Of a stretch of 64,000 nucleotides of DNA, positions 34,095-44,299 are shown piece after piece; the stretch's first letter is position 1; the number at the start of each line of letters is the position of its first letter. The stretch lies in NCBI RefSeq assembly GCF_904063055.1, contig NZ_CAJFCN010000017.1, positions 1 through 64,000 of the forward strand, in the 5' to 3' direction. The position numbers and the translations under genes were made by a program. The notes under the pieces were generated by a model. That model searched no databases. It was not told where the DNA came from and saw nothing but the letters and a program-made list of their open reading frames with translations. Source of the stretch: Pseudomonas paracarnis (GTDB lineage Bacteria; Pseudomonadota; Gammaproteobacteria; Pseudomonadales; Pseudomonadaceae).

Positions 34095-36191
34095 TCACTC
34101 TGGGCGTTTGTCAGGCACTGCTGCCTGTTCGGCACTGCGGATATTGGTCATGAAGCTGTCGGCCGGCAATGGATGCCCCAACAGATAGCCTTGCAAGGAA
34201 TCACACCCCAGGCGGGTAAGGAAATTTTGCTGCGCATCGGTTTCCACGCCTTCGGCGACAATCCGTAAGTCCAGAGCCTGGCCGAGGGCCACGATGGCCG
34301 AGACGATGGCGGCGTCGTCGCTGTCGTGTTCCAGGTCACGTACAAAGCCGCGGTCGATCTTCAACTCATTGGCCGGCAGGCGCTTGAGGTACATGAGGCT
34401 GGAGTACCCGGTGCCAAAGTCATCGATAGACAGGTCCACACCCATGTCCGACAGTTGCTGCAATACCTTCATGCTCGCGTCGGCATCGCTCATGGCGGTG
34501 GTCTCGGTGATCTCCAGCGTGAGGCTGTTGGCCGGTAATTGGTGACGCTCCAGCGCGGCCGCTACGCTGTTGACCAACCCGGCGTGGCAGAACTGCAACG
34601 CCGAGAGGTTTACGGCAATGCGCCAGTGCTCATAACCCTGTGCGTACCACAGGCTCATCTGGCGACAAGCTTCATCGAGTACCCATTCGCCGATGGGGAT
34701 GATCAGCCCGGTTTTCTCCGCCAGTGCAATAAACGTAGCGGGCATCAACAAGCCTTGTTGCGGATGCTCCCAGCGCAACAGCGCCTCGGCCCCCACGGCA
34801 AGACCGCTGACGGCGTCGAACTTGGGTTGGTAGTGCAAACGAAATTGCCCCTGCTCCAGGGCATTGCGCAGGTCCTGCAGCAATTGCAGTTGTTTGCGCG
34901 CATTGGTGTTCATCGACACATCGAAGAAGCTGTAGCCGTTCTTGCCCATGCCCTTGGCGTGATACATCGCCGCGTCGGCGTTCATCAGCAGTTCCTGAGG
35001 ACTATTACCGTTACCGGGGAACATGGCGATACCGACGCTGGCCGAGATCTGCAACTCATGCTCGGCCACCGTGAAGGTGCGGTTGATCAGGCTCACCTGG
35101 CGCTCGGCCAAGCCCATGGCATCGTCGGGCTGGGTGAGTTGCACCAGCAATACGAACTCATCGCCGCCGATACGGGCCAGGGTGTCCTGGCTGCGCAAGT
35201 CCTCACGCAAGCGCAAGCCGACCTCGCGCAGTAACTGGTCGCCCAGGTGATGACCAAAGGCATCGTTGACCGGCTTGAAGCCATCCAGGTCGATAAACAT
35301 CAAGGCAAAGCAACCGCCCCGCTCGTTCACCGCCTGGATGCCTTGTTGAATGCGATCAGCCAACAACGTGCGATTGGGCAGGCCGGTGAGCATGTCATGC
35401 AGGGCCAGGTGAGTAAGTTCCTGATTGGCCAGGGTCAGGGAATCGGCGAGTACGGCGGTGCGCGCTTCCAGGCGCGCATCCAGCACCGAGGTCAAGAGCG
35501 CAATGACCAGCACCGCCAGCGAAGTGACCAAGACCAGGTTATCCAGGCCCTTGCCGCTCAAGCCGGTCAATGCGGCGCCGCAGAAGCTGCCATCGGCAAA
35601 GCGCGCCGCAGCCATCCCGGTGTAGTGCATCCCCACGATGGCCACGCCCATCACGACGGCGGCGCCACCCCGTGCCAGCCGCACATAAGGTGTGTTGCGC
35701 CGCAGGTTGAAGGCGATCCACAGGGCGGCGCCGGAAGCCACCACCGCGATCACCAACGAAGCGCCAAATAAGGTCGGGTCGTAATCAATGCCGGGTGTCA
35801 TGCGCATCGCGGCCATGCCGGTGTAATGCATGCTGGCAATTCCAGCGCCCATTACCAACGCCCCGAATGCCAGTTGCCAGACCGGCAAGCGTGGCTGGCT
35901 GACCAGCCATAACGCGAAACCACTGGATAGCACGGCGATCAACAGCGAAAACAGGGTAATGCCTACCTCAAACCCGAGGGCAAACGGCAGGCGCAGGGCC
36001 AACATCCCGATAAAGTGCATGGACCAGATGCCCACGCCCATCGCCACTGCGCCGCCAGTGATCCATAGGTATACAGCCCGCCCCTTGGCGGTCGCGATAC
36101 GCCCGGCCAGGTCCAAGGCCGTGTAGGACGCCAGGATGGCCACGCACAGGGAAATCACGACAAGGGAGGTTGAATAGCTACCGATCAACAT
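34095..36191 (-). CDS. MHYT-GGDEF-EAL cyclic-di-GMP protein
   Basis: A 698-residue inner-membrane protein. The MHYT sensor has about seven membrane segments with Met-His-Tyr/Phe motifs (MHFIGM, MHYTGMAAMR, MHYTGMAAAR), proposed in the family to bind copper and sense O2, CO or NO. It is followed by a GGDEF domain with intact RIGGDEFVLLV (about residue 345) and an EAL domain starting AEALLRWEHP (about residue 460) with IDDFGTGYSSL. Both catalytic sites look intact, so the net activity cannot be called. ATG 36191 is preferred over the upstream in-frame 36239. Confidence 0.88.
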   Translation of the reverse strand: MLIGSYSTSLVVISLCVAILASYTALDLAGRIATAKGRAVYLWITGGAVAMGVGIWSMHFIGMLALRLPFALGFEVGITLFSLLIAVLSSGFALWLVSQPRLPVWQLAFGALVMGAGIASMHYTGMAAMRMTPGIDYDPTLFGASLVIAVVASGAALWIAFNLRRNTPYVRLARGGAAVVMGVAIVGMHYTGMAAARFADGSFCGAALTGLSGKGLDNLVLVTSLAVLVIALLTSVLDARLEARTAVLADSLTLANQELTHLALHDMLTGLPNRTLLADRIQQGIQAVNERGGCFALMFIDLDGFKPVNDAFGHHLGDQLLREVGLRLREDLRSQDTLARIGGDEFVLLVQLTQPDDAMGLAERQVSLINRTFTVAEHELQISASVGIAMFPGNGNSPQELLMNADAAMYHAKGMGKNGYSFFDVSMNTNARKQLQLLQDLRNALEQGQFRLHYQPKFDAVSGLAVGAEALLRWEHPQQGLLMPATFIALAEKTGLIIPIGEWVLDEACRQMSLWYAQGYEHWRIAVNLSALQFCHAGLVNSVAAALERHQLPANSLTLEITETTAMSDADASMKVLQQLSDMGVDLSIDDFGTGYSSLMYLKRLPANELKIDRGFVRDLEHDSDDAAIVSAIVALGQALDLRIVAEGVETDAQQNFLTRLGCDSLQGYLLGHPLPADSFMTNIRSAEQAAVPDKRPE

Positions 36192-36555
36192 AGGTTTTCT
36201 CGCTGGCGACGGGGCGAAAAAGCCCGTGCCGGGTGGCAAAGCGGGCGATTGTAGCGAGTATGAATCCGAGGCAGGTGATTAATTAATCAGTTGGCCATTA
36301 GTGAGTTTTTGGCGTCAATCGGATGGCTTCGCCAGGCTGTTTTCAACGACGTCATGGACATCAAAATATCGCCTGCGCAGATCCCCTGTGGGAGCGGGCT
36401 TGCCCGCGAAGGCGGTGTGTCAGTCACCGCAACTACTACTGCACTAACGCTATCGCAGGCAAGCCAGCTCCCACAGGGTACTGTGCTTAACTGACTGGCA
36501 TTGGGGCAAGCCCACACAGTTGATCTTGCTCCCCCAGGATGCGCGGCGCATCCGG
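36192..36555. other. Gap between the MHYT gene and opmB
   Basis: 364 bp without a credible gene. It holds the promoter of the MHYT-GGDEF-EAL gene at its left end and a REPIN (36387-36475). Outside these I see no motif; the short ORFs here run through the REPIN. Confidence 0.6.
36387..36475. repeat. REPIN (TGTGGGAGC type)
   Basis: Two inverted REPs, TGTGGGAGCGGGCTTGCCCG and GCAAGCCAGCTCCCACA, with a 45-50 bp middle. It lies downstream of the opmB stop on the minus strand, where it would be the last stem of the mux transcript. Confidence 0.9.
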
Positions 36556-38097
36556 TTACTCCTTTTCAGCCAGGGAGGTCTGGCCGTCCCAGCCTCCGCC
36601 CAACGCTGCAATCAATTGCACACTCGCCACCAGGCGCGATTGCAGCAAGGTCAACACGGTGCGCTCGTTGCTCAAGGCCGTTGCCTGCACCGTGACCACA
36701 TCCAGATAGGCAATCAACCCGGCCTTGTATTGGTTTTCGGTCAAGCGCAAGGATTCACGCGCCGATTCCAGCGCTTCATTGCTGACCACCGCCTCATCGG
36801 CGAGCACCTTGAGCTGGACCATGTAGTTTTCCACCTCACGGAAACCGTCCAACACGGTCTGGCGGTACTTGGCCACGGTCTCGTCATAGCTGGCCACGCT
36901 GCGGTCGACTTCCGCCGAGCGCTGGCCGCCATCGAACAGGGTCATGGCCAGTTTCGGCCCCACCGACCAGAAGCGGTTCGGCAGGCTGATCCAATCTTCA
37001 TAAGTGCTGCTGGAATAGCCGCCCTGCAGGCTCAGGCTGAGGTCCGGGTAATAGGCCGCCTTGGCCACGCCGATATTGGCGTTGGCGGCGATCACCGAGC
37101 GTTCGGCCGAGGCAATATCGGGGCGACGCTCCAGCAGTTGGGACGGCAGGCTCACCGGTATTTGCGGTAGCGCCGGAATATCTTTGCTCACCGCCAGATT
37201 GAAGTTGGCCGGGGCTTCGCCAATCAGCACGGCTATGGCGTTTTCCAGCTGGGCGCGTTGCCAGATCAAGTCGATCAGGCTGGCCTGGGTGGTCTTGAGC
37301 TGGGTTTGCGCCTGGGCAATGGCGTCCTTGCCAGCCACACCGGCGCGGTATTGGTTTTCGGTCATTTTCAATGAACGCTGGTAGGTGTCCAGCGTGGCTT
37401 GCAGCAGCCGCGTCTGTTCGTCCATGACCCGCAGTTGCAGGTAGCTTTGCACCAGTTCGGACTGCTGGCTCAGACGCATTGCGGCCAAGTCGGCCGAGCT
37501 TGCCTCGGCGCTGGCTTCGTTGGCCTCCAGACCACGGCGCAACTTGCCCCAGATATCGGCTTCCCAGCTCACACCCAACTGGGCATTGAGGGTGTCGCGG
37601 ATACCACTGCTGGAGCTGCTGAGGCTGGCGCTGCTGCTGCCGGTGCCCTGGCTGGCGCGGGTTTTACCCACGCTCAGGTCAACGCTGGGGTAAAACGCCC
37701 CGCGTGAGCTGCGCACCAGCGCCTTTGCCTGACGAAAACGCGCTTCGGCCTGGGCGACGGTCTGGTTGGACGCGTTGAGGCGCACCACCAGGTCGTTGAG
37801 TTGACGGTCACCGTACAGCTCCCACCAGGCGCCGCGGGCCAGGGAGTCGCTGGGGTTGGCCTGGCGCCAGCCCTGGGCCTCCTTGAACTGCACCGGCTCG
37901 ATGACGTCCGGGCGTTTGTAGTCAGGGCCGATGGCGCAGGCGCTGAGCAACATGGCCAAGCCCACTGTAGGAGCAAGCTTGCTCGCGAAGACTGTCAACG
38001 TTAACGCGTTCATTCTGGATGAGCGCGGCGTCTGGGCCTTTTTCGCGAGCAAGCTCGCTCCTACAGAGGTCGCAGGGGCGTTGGTTGGGTCGGTCAT
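36556..38097 (-). CDS. opmB: RND efflux outer-membrane lipoprotein (OpmB-like, NodT family) with REPIN-encoded N-terminus
   Basis: A TolC-like outer-membrane channel for the MuxABC pump, with two OEP repeats (about residues 90-290 and 305-500). The ATG at 38097 overlaps the muxC stop by 4 bp (ATGA), giving 513 residues. A REPIN occupies 37966-38065, in frame, and encodes about residues 11-44. From ATG 38097 the lipobox Cys (LSAC) is residue 54, unusually late; from internal ATG 38013, inside the REPIN, it is residue 26, a normal lipoprotein signal length. Either start is possible. The gene is otherwise intact. Confidence 0.85.
   Translation of the reverse strand: MTDPTNAPATSVGASLLAKKAQTPRSSRMNALTLTVFASKLAPTVGLAMLLSACAIGPDYKRPDVIEPVQFKEAQGWRQANPSDSLARGAWWELYGDRQLNDLVVRLNASNQTVAQAEARFRQAKALVRSSRGAFYPSVDLSVGKTRASQGTGSSSASLSSSSSGIRDTLNAQLGVSWEADIWGKLRRGLEANEASAEASSADLAAMRLSQQSELVQSYLQLRVMDEQTRLLQATLDTYQRSLKMTENQYRAGVAGKDAIAQAQTQLKTTQASLIDLIWQRAQLENAIAVLIGEAPANFNLAVSKDIPALPQIPVSLPSQLLERRPDIASAERSVIAANANIGVAKAAYYPDLSLSLQGGYSSSTYEDWISLPNRFWSVGPKLAMTLFDGGQRSAEVDRSVASYDETVAKYRQTVLDGFREVENYMVQLKVLADEAVVSNEALESARESLRLTENQYKAGLIAYLDVVTVQATALSNERTVLTLLQSRLVASVQLIAALGGGWDGQTSLAEKE
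37966..38065. repeat. REPIN (TGTAGGAGC type) inside the opmB coding sequence
   Basis: TGTAGGAGCAAGCTTGCTCG at the left and GCAAGCTCGCTCCTACA at the right, 100 bp in all. The whole element is read in frame on the minus strand, giving VGASLLAK and FASKLAPT from the two REP halves. It lies in the signal-peptide region of opmB. Confidence 0.9.
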
Positions 38098-41000
38098 AGC
38101 GCAGTGTCCAGGGCAGCATCGGTACGCACGCCGCGCCAGGCGTTGAAGCGATGGCGCGCGCGGTCCAGGTAAAGGTAAACCACCGGGGTGGTGTAAAGGG
38201 TCAGGATCTGGCTGAACACCAGGCCGCCAATAATGGTCAGGCCCAACGGGTGGCGCATTTCCGCGCCATCACCACTGCCGAGCAGCAACGGCAAGGCACC
38301 GAGGATCGCGGCCAGGGTGGTCATCAGGATCGGCCGCAGGCGCAACAGGCAGGCGCTGCGGATCGACTCCAGCGGGCTCATGCCATCGTTGCGCTCCAGT
38401 TGCAGCGCCAGGTCGATCATCAGGATCGCGTTTTTCTTCACCACGCCGATCAACAGGAACAAGCCCAGCAAGGAGATCAGGCTGAACTCGCCGCCCAGCA
38501 GGTAAATCGCAAGCAACGCGCCGACACCGGCCGACGGCAGCGTCGACAGGATGGTCAGCGGGTGAATGTAGCTTTCATACAGAATACCCAACACCAGGTA
38601 CACCGCCACCAGCGCGCCGAGAATCATGAACGGCTGGCCTTTCTGGGTCGCGGCGAACGCATCGGCAGTACCGGCCATCTTGGCGATCACGTCCTCGGGC
38701 AACCCGACTTTGGCAATCGCACGCTCGATAGCCGCCGTGCCCTGCTCCACCGTGACCCCGGGCGCCATGTCGAAGGCGATATTCTCCGAAGCGAACTGGC
38801 CTTCATGGCTGACGCGATCGTCGGCCAGGCTATTCTCATAGTGGGCAATGGTCGACAACGGCACCCGTGCGCCGTCGGCAGTGATCACCTGCATCTGGTT
38901 AAGGGTGATCGGGTCCTGGGCGTATTTGGGGTTGACCTCCATCACCACCTGGTACTGGTTGAGGCTGTCGTAGATGGTGGAAATCTGCCGCTGACTGTAG
39001 GCGTTGTTGAGCACTGCCGTGACCATGTTCATGTCGATGCCCAGGCGCTTGGCCTGGTCGCGGTCGACAATCAGCGTGACCTGGGCCGCGCCCCGGCCTT
39101 CACGGGCGTCGATGGCGGTCAGCTCTGGCAATTCACGCATGGCCGCCACCACTTTCGGGTACCACAGGCGCAGCGCGGCCAAGTCACCGCTTTGCAGGAT
39201 GTAAGAGTATTGCGCGCTGGTCTGGTCACGGCTGCCGCCAAATTGCAGGTCCTGGTCGGCCATCAGGAACAAGCGCCCGCCCGGCACCAGTGGCACCTCT
39301 TTGCGCAGGCGCTCGATCACCGCCTGGGCGGAAATTTTGCGTTCGCCGATCGGCTTGAGGCGTACCAGCATCACCGCATTGTTAGTGCCTTGGTTGCCAC
39401 CGATAAAGCCGGCCACGCTGAGCACCGCCGGGTCCTTGAGCACCGCCTGGCGAAAGATCTCCATCTTCGGCTGCATCACGCTGAACGACAGGCCATCGTC
39501 GCCGCGCACAAAACCGATCAACTGGCCGGTGTCCTGCTGGGGCATGAAGGTTTTGGGCACCACCACGTACAGCGCGATATTCACGCCCACGGTGATCAAC
39601 AGGCTGAGCAAGGTCAGGCGCCGATGGCGCAGCACCCAGTCCAGGCTGGTGGCGTAGCCGGCGACCATGCGGTCGTTGACCTTCTGGCTCCAGCGCTGCA
39701 AACCGGTCTGCCGATCCTTGACGTGGGGCTTGAGCCAGCGGGCGCACAGCATGGGCGTCAAGGTCAGCGAGACAATCAGCGAAACGATGATCGCCGCCGA
39801 CAAGGTGATCGAAAACTCACGGAACAGGTTAGTCACGATCCCGCCCATGAACAGGATGGACAGGAACACCGCCACCAGCGACACGTTCATCGAGAGCAAG
39901 GTAAAGCCCACTTCCTGGGCGCCCAGGTACGCGGCTTTCATCGGTGGCACGCCGTCGTCGATGTGCCGGGAAATGTTCTCCAGCACCACGATGGCATCGT
40001 CCACCACCAGCCCGGTGGCGAGGATCAGCGCCATCAGCGAGAAGTTGTTCAGAGAAAACCCGTACAGGTACATCACCGCGAAGGTGCCCACCAGCGATAC
40101 CGGCACCGCCAGGGTCGGGATCAACGAAGCGCGGAAGTTGCCCAGGAACAGGTACACCACCAGGATCACCAGCCCTACAGCGATCAGCAAGGTCATTTCC
40201 GCCTCATGCAGGGTGGCGGTAATCACGGGCGAGCGGTCCATGGCCAGGCTGAGCTTGACGCTGGACGGCAGCACCGCCTGCAACGCCGGCAACTGCGCCT
40301 TGATCTGCCGCACGGTTTCGATGATGTTGGCGCCGGACTGGCGGTTGATCACCAGCAACACCGCCGAATCATTGTTGAAGAAGCCGCTGTTGTAGCGGTC
40401 TTCCACACCATCAGTGATCTTCGCCACGTCCTTGAGGCGCAGAGCGGCGCCGTCCTGGTAGCGAATCAGCAGGGGCTCATAGTCCTTGGCTTTTTCCAAC
40501 TGGTCGTTGGCCTGGATCTGCCAGTTGCGCTCGCTGTCTTCCAAGGAGCCCTTGGGCCGGCGCTGGTTGGCATTGGCGATGGTGTTGCGCACATCGTCCA
40601 GGGCCACGCCGTACTGATCGAGGGCCTTGGGCTCCAGCTCGATACGCACCGCCGGCAGCGAACTGCCGCCGATCTGCACTTCGCCCACGCCCGGCACCTG
40701 GGACAGGCTCTGGGACAGGATGGTCGAGGCCAGGTCGTACAACTGGCCCTTCTGCAGCACGTCAGAGGTCAGCGACAGCACCATGATCGGCGCCTGGGAC
40801 GGGTTGATCTTCTTGTAGGTGGGCATGCTGCGCATACCGCTGGGCAGCAGGTTGCGCGACGCGTTGATGGCCGCCTGCACTTCCCGCGCCGCCCCGTTGA
40901 TGTCGCGGTCGGAATCGAACGCCAGAATCACCCGGGTTGAGCCCTGGCTCGACGAACTGCTCATGGTGGTGATACCGGCAATCGCGCCGAACGAGCGCTC

Positions 41001-41201
41001 CAGCGGCGTGGCCACCGTGGACGCCATCACCTCGGGGCTGGCACCGGGCAAGCTGGCCGACACCACGATCACCGGGAAGTCGATCTGCGGCAGCGGCGAC
41101 ACCGGCAGCAAGTTGAAGCTGACGCCACCGAGCAACATGATCGCCAGGCTCAGCAGCATGGTCGCTACCGGCCGGCGAATGAAAGGTCCGGACAGGTTCA
41201 T
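38094..41201 (-). CDS. muxC: RND multidrug efflux permease MuxC (MdtC-like)
   Basis: A 1035-residue inner-membrane RND transporter with 12 membrane segments and two large periplasmic loops. The fourth segment has the proton-relay acidic pair (ATGLVVDDAIVVLENI, about residues 397-412). In the MdtABC/MuxABC type two different RND subunits form a mixed trimer; this one follows muxB with a 4-bp ATGA overlap and precedes opmB with another. It exports antibiotics and other amphiphiles by proton antiport. Confidence 0.9.
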   Translation of the reverse strand: MNLSGPFIRRPVATMLLSLAIMLLGGVSFNLLPVSPLPQIDFPVIVVSASLPGASPEVMASTVATPLERSFGAIAGITTMSSSSSQGSTRVILAFDSDRDINGAAREVQAAINASRNLLPSGMRSMPTYKKINPSQAPIMVLSLTSDVLQKGQLYDLASTILSQSLSQVPGVGEVQIGGSSLPAVRIELEPKALDQYGVALDDVRNTIANANQRRPKGSLEDSERNWQIQANDQLEKAKDYEPLLIRYQDGAALRLKDVAKITDGVEDRYNSGFFNNDSAVLLVINRQSGANIIETVRQIKAQLPALQAVLPSSVKLSLAMDRSPVITATLHEAEMTLLIAVGLVILVVYLFLGNFRASLIPTLAVPVSLVGTFAVMYLYGFSLNNFSLMALILATGLVVDDAIVVLENISRHIDDGVPPMKAAYLGAQEVGFTLLSMNVSLVAVFLSILFMGGIVTNLFREFSITLSAAIIVSLIVSLTLTPMLCARWLKPHVKDRQTGLQRWSQKVNDRMVAGYATSLDWVLRHRRLTLLSLLITVGVNIALYVVVPKTFMPQQDTGQLIGFVRGDDGLSFSVMQPKMEIFRQAVLKDPAVLSVAGFIGGNQGTNNAVMLVRLKPIGERKISAQAVIERLRKEVPLVPGGRLFLMADQDLQFGGSRDQTSAQYSYILQSGDLAALRLWYPKVVAAMRELPELTAIDAREGRGAAQVTLIVDRDQAKRLGIDMNMVTAVLNNAYSQRQISTIYDSLNQYQVVMEVNPKYAQDPITLNQMQVITADGARVPLSTIAHYENSLADDRVSHEGQFASENIAFDMAPGVTVEQGTAAIERAIAKVGLPEDVIAKMAGTADAFAATQKGQPFMILGALVAVYLVLGILYESYIHPLTILSTLPSAGVGALLAIYLLGGEFSLISLLGLFLLIGVVKKNAILMIDLALQLERNDGMSPLESIRSACLLRLRPILMTTLAAILGALPLLLGSGDGAEMRHPLGLTIIGGLVFSQILTLYTTPVVYLYLDRARHRFNAWRGVRTDAALDTAL

Positions 41202-44200
41202 GGCTCAACCGGCTCCAGGCGTTGCGGCTCTTTGCGCCAGCGACGGCCAAGACGATCGAAGTACAGGTAGATCACCGGCGTGGTGAACAGCGTCAACACC
41301 TGGCTCACCAGCAAGCCACCGACCATCACCAGGCCCAGGGGCTGGCGCAGTTCGGCGCCGGAACCGCTGGCGAGCATCAACGGCACCGCACCGAACAACG
41401 CGGCCAGGGTGGTCATCAAAATTGGCCGGAAGCGCAACAGCGCCGCCTGGTAGATCGCCGTCTGCGGGTCCAGGCCCTGGTTGCGTTCGGCGTCGAGGGC
41501 GAAGTCGATCATCATGATCGCGTTCTTTTTCACGATACCGATCAGCAGGATGATGCCGATGATCGCAATCATGCCCAGGTCATTGCCACTGAGCAGCAAC
41601 GCCAGCAAGGCCCCCACCGCCGCCGATGGCAGGGTCGAGAGGATGGTGATCGGGTGGATATAGCTCTCATAGAGCACACCGAGCACGATGTACATGGTAA
41701 CCACCGCCGCCAGGATCAACAGCAAGGTGCTCGACAACGAGGCTTCGAACGCCTGGGCCGCACCCTGGAACTGGGTTTGCACGCCCACCGGCATGCCGAT
41801 GTCCTTCTGGGTCTGGTTGATCAGTTCCACGCCTTTGCCCAGCGCTACGCCGGGCGCCAGGTTGAACGACATCATCACCGCCGGGAACTGGCCGATATGG
41901 GCAATCGCCAACTGCGCCTGGCGCTGCTCGACATGGGCCAGGCTCGACAGCCGCACCTGGCCACCGTCGGTGGTTTTCACATGGATCTGGTTGAGGGCCG
42001 CCGGGCCGAGGGTTTCGCCGGACTGGGCCTGCAACACCACCCGGTACTGGCTGGCCTGGGTGTAGATGGTGGAAATCTGGCGCTGGCCGAAGGCGTCATA
42101 CAACGCGTCGGTAATGGTCGAGACACTCACGCCCAGGCGCGAGGCCGCGTCGCGGTCTATCACTAGGTACACCTGCAAGCCTTTGTCCTGGAGGTCGCTG
42201 GCGACGTCGGTGAGTTCCGGCAACTGGCTGAGGGCGTGTACCAGCTTGCCGCTCCACAACGCCAGCAACTCGGCGTCCGGGGAGGACATGCTGAACTGGT
42301 ACTGGGTACGGCTGACGCGGTCTTCGATGGTGAGGTCCTGCACCGGCTGCATGAACAGGCGGATGCCCACCAGCTTGTCGATTTGCGGTTGCAGGCGGGT
42401 GATCACCTCGGCTGCGCTCAAATCGCGCTGGCCGTGGGCCTTGAGATTGATCAACAAGCGGCCGCTGTTGAGGGTGGCGTTATCGCCGTCCACGCCAATG
42501 TAGGACGACAGGCTCTCGACCGCCGGGTCGGCAAGGATGATCTTCGCCAACTCCTGCTGGCGTTGGCTCATCGCCGCAAAGGAAATCGACTGCGGCGCTT
42601 CGGAAATACCCTGGATCACGCCGGTGTCCTGCACCGGGAAAAAGCCCTTGGGCACCACGAGGTACAGCACTACCGTAAGCCCCAGGGTGGCGATCGCCAC
42701 CAGCAACGTGAGCGGCTGGTGCTTGAGCACCCATTGCAGCTTGCGGCCGTAGGCTTCGATCAACCAGTCAATCCAGGCGCCGCTGGCTTTGTAGAAGCGG
42801 CCCTGCTCTTCCTCCTTGGGTTCGCGCTTGAGCAGGCGCGCGCACATCATGGGCGTGAGGGTCAGGGACACCACCAGGGAAATCAGGATCGCCACTGCGA
42901 GGGTGATGGCGAACTCACGGAACAACCGCCCGACCACGTCGGCCATGAACAGCAAAGGGATCAACACCGCGATCAACGACAGCGTCAGGGACACCAGGGT
43001 GAAACCGATCTGCTTGGCGCCCTTGAGCGCGGCCGCCATCGGCGTCTCGCCTTCCTCGATATAGCGCGAGATGTTCTCCAGCATCACGATCGCGTCGTCC
43101 ACCACAAACCCGGTGGCGATGGTCAGGGCCATCAGCGTCAGGTTATTGATGGAGAATCCGGCCAGGTACATCACACCAAAGGTGCCCACCAGGGACAGCG
43201 GCACGGCGATGGACGGAATGATCGTAGCGCTGACCCGGCGCAGGAACAGGAACGTCACCATGACCACCAGGGCAATGGCGATCAGAAGCTCGTGCTGTAC
43301 GTCTTTGACCGAGGCGCGGATGGTCTGGGTGCGGTCGGTGAGCACCGTCACGTCCAGGCCGGCCGGCAGGTTGTCGGTGATGCTGGGCAGGAGGGCCTTG
43401 ATGCGGTCCACCACCTCGATCACGTTGGCGCCCGGCTGGCGCTGGATATTGAGCAACACGGCCTGGTTCTCATTGGCCCAGGCGGCGAGGCGTTCGTTTT
43501 CGGCACCGTCGACAATCTGCGCGACATCCTTGAGCCGCAGCGGGGCGCCGTTGTTGTAGGCCAGGATCAGTTCGGCATATTGCTCGGGCGAGACCAACTG
43601 GTCGTTGGCGTCGAGCATCGACACGCGGGTGGGGCCGTCGAAGTTGCCCTTGGGCTGGTTGACGTTGGAGGCGGCGATCAGGGCGCGCACGTCCGAGAGG
43701 TTCAAGCCATTGGCCGCCAGGGCCTCGGGGTTGACCTTGATGCGCACGGCCTGGCGCTGGCCACCGGCGATGCTGACCATGCCGACGCCGCTGATCTGCG
43801 CGATTTTCTGCGCCATGCGCGTGTCGACCAAATCATTGAGCTTGGGCAGCAACATGGTCTTGGAGGTAATTGCCAGGGTCAGCACCGGGGTGTCCGCCGG
43901 GTTGACCTTGTTGTATACCGGCGGCGCCGGCAAATCCTTGGGCAACAGGTTGGTGGCGGCGTTGATCGCGGCCTGCACCTGTTGCTCGGCGACATCCATA
44001 TTGATGTCGAGGTTGAAACGCAGGGTCAGCACCGACGCGCCGCCGGAGCTGGTGGACGCCATCTGGGTCAGCCCGGGCATCTGCCCGAACTGACGCTCCA
44101 GCGGTGCGGTGACCGCACTGGTCATCACGTCGGGGCTGGCGCCGGGGTACAGGGTCATCACCCGGATAGTCGGGTAATCCACCTGGGGCAACGCCGATAC

Positions 44201-44299
44201 CGGCAGCAGGCGGTACGAAATGATGCCGGCCAGGACAATGGCCAGCATGCTCAGCGTGGTGGCGACCGGGCGAAGGATGAACAGGCGCGACAGGTTCAT
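41198..44299 (-). CDS. muxB: RND multidrug efflux permease MuxB (MdtB-like)
   Basis: A 1033-residue RND permease with 12 membrane segments and ATGFVVDDAIVMLENISRY in the fourth segment. It is the first of two RND subunits in the operon; in E. coli MdtBC the two have different roles, one mainly proton relay and one mainly substrate binding. It overlaps muxA and muxC by 4 bp each, so the four genes form a tightly coupled translation unit. Confidence 0.9.
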   Translation of the reverse strand: MNLSRLFILRPVATTLSMLAIVLAGIISYRLLPVSALPQVDYPTIRVMTLYPGASPDVMTSAVTAPLERQFGQMPGLTQMASTSSGGASVLTLRFNLDINMDVAEQQVQAAINAATNLLPKDLPAPPVYNKVNPADTPVLTLAITSKTMLLPKLNDLVDTRMAQKIAQISGVGMVSIAGGQRQAVRIKVNPEALAANGLNLSDVRALIAASNVNQPKGNFDGPTRVSMLDANDQLVSPEQYAELILAYNNGAPLRLKDVAQIVDGAENERLAAWANENQAVLLNIQRQPGANVIEVVDRIKALLPSITDNLPAGLDVTVLTDRTQTIRASVKDVQHELLIAIALVVMVTFLFLRRVSATIIPSIAVPLSLVGTFGVMYLAGFSINNLTLMALTIATGFVVDDAIVMLENISRYIEEGETPMAAALKGAKQIGFTLVSLTLSLIAVLIPLLFMADVVGRLFREFAITLAVAILISLVVSLTLTPMMCARLLKREPKEEEQGRFYKASGAWIDWLIEAYGRKLQWVLKHQPLTLLVAIATLGLTVVLYLVVPKGFFPVQDTGVIQGISEAPQSISFAAMSQRQQELAKIILADPAVESLSSYIGVDGDNATLNSGRLLINLKAHGQRDLSAAEVITRLQPQIDKLVGIRLFMQPVQDLTIEDRVSRTQYQFSMSSPDAELLALWSGKLVHALSQLPELTDVASDLQDKGLQVYLVIDRDAASRLGVSVSTITDALYDAFGQRQISTIYTQASQYRVVLQAQSGETLGPAALNQIHVKTTDGGQVRLSSLAHVEQRQAQLAIAHIGQFPAVMMSFNLAPGVALGKGVELINQTQKDIGMPVGVQTQFQGAAQAFEASLSSTLLLILAAVVTMYIVLGVLYESYIHPITILSTLPSAAVGALLALLLSGNDLGMIAIIGIILLIGIVKKNAIMMIDFALDAERNQGLDPQTAIYQAALLRFRPILMTTLAALFGAVPLMLASGSGAELRQPLGLVMVGGLLVSQVLTLFTTPVIYLYFDRLGRRWRKEPQRLEPVEP

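Noticed and set aside
38151..40940. Long ORF of 929 codons on the plus strand opposite muxC
   Set aside because: It is a shadow of muxC: high-GC codon bias leaves the antisense frame open. The product is His/Gln/Arg-rich with no domain, and muxC is clearly real.
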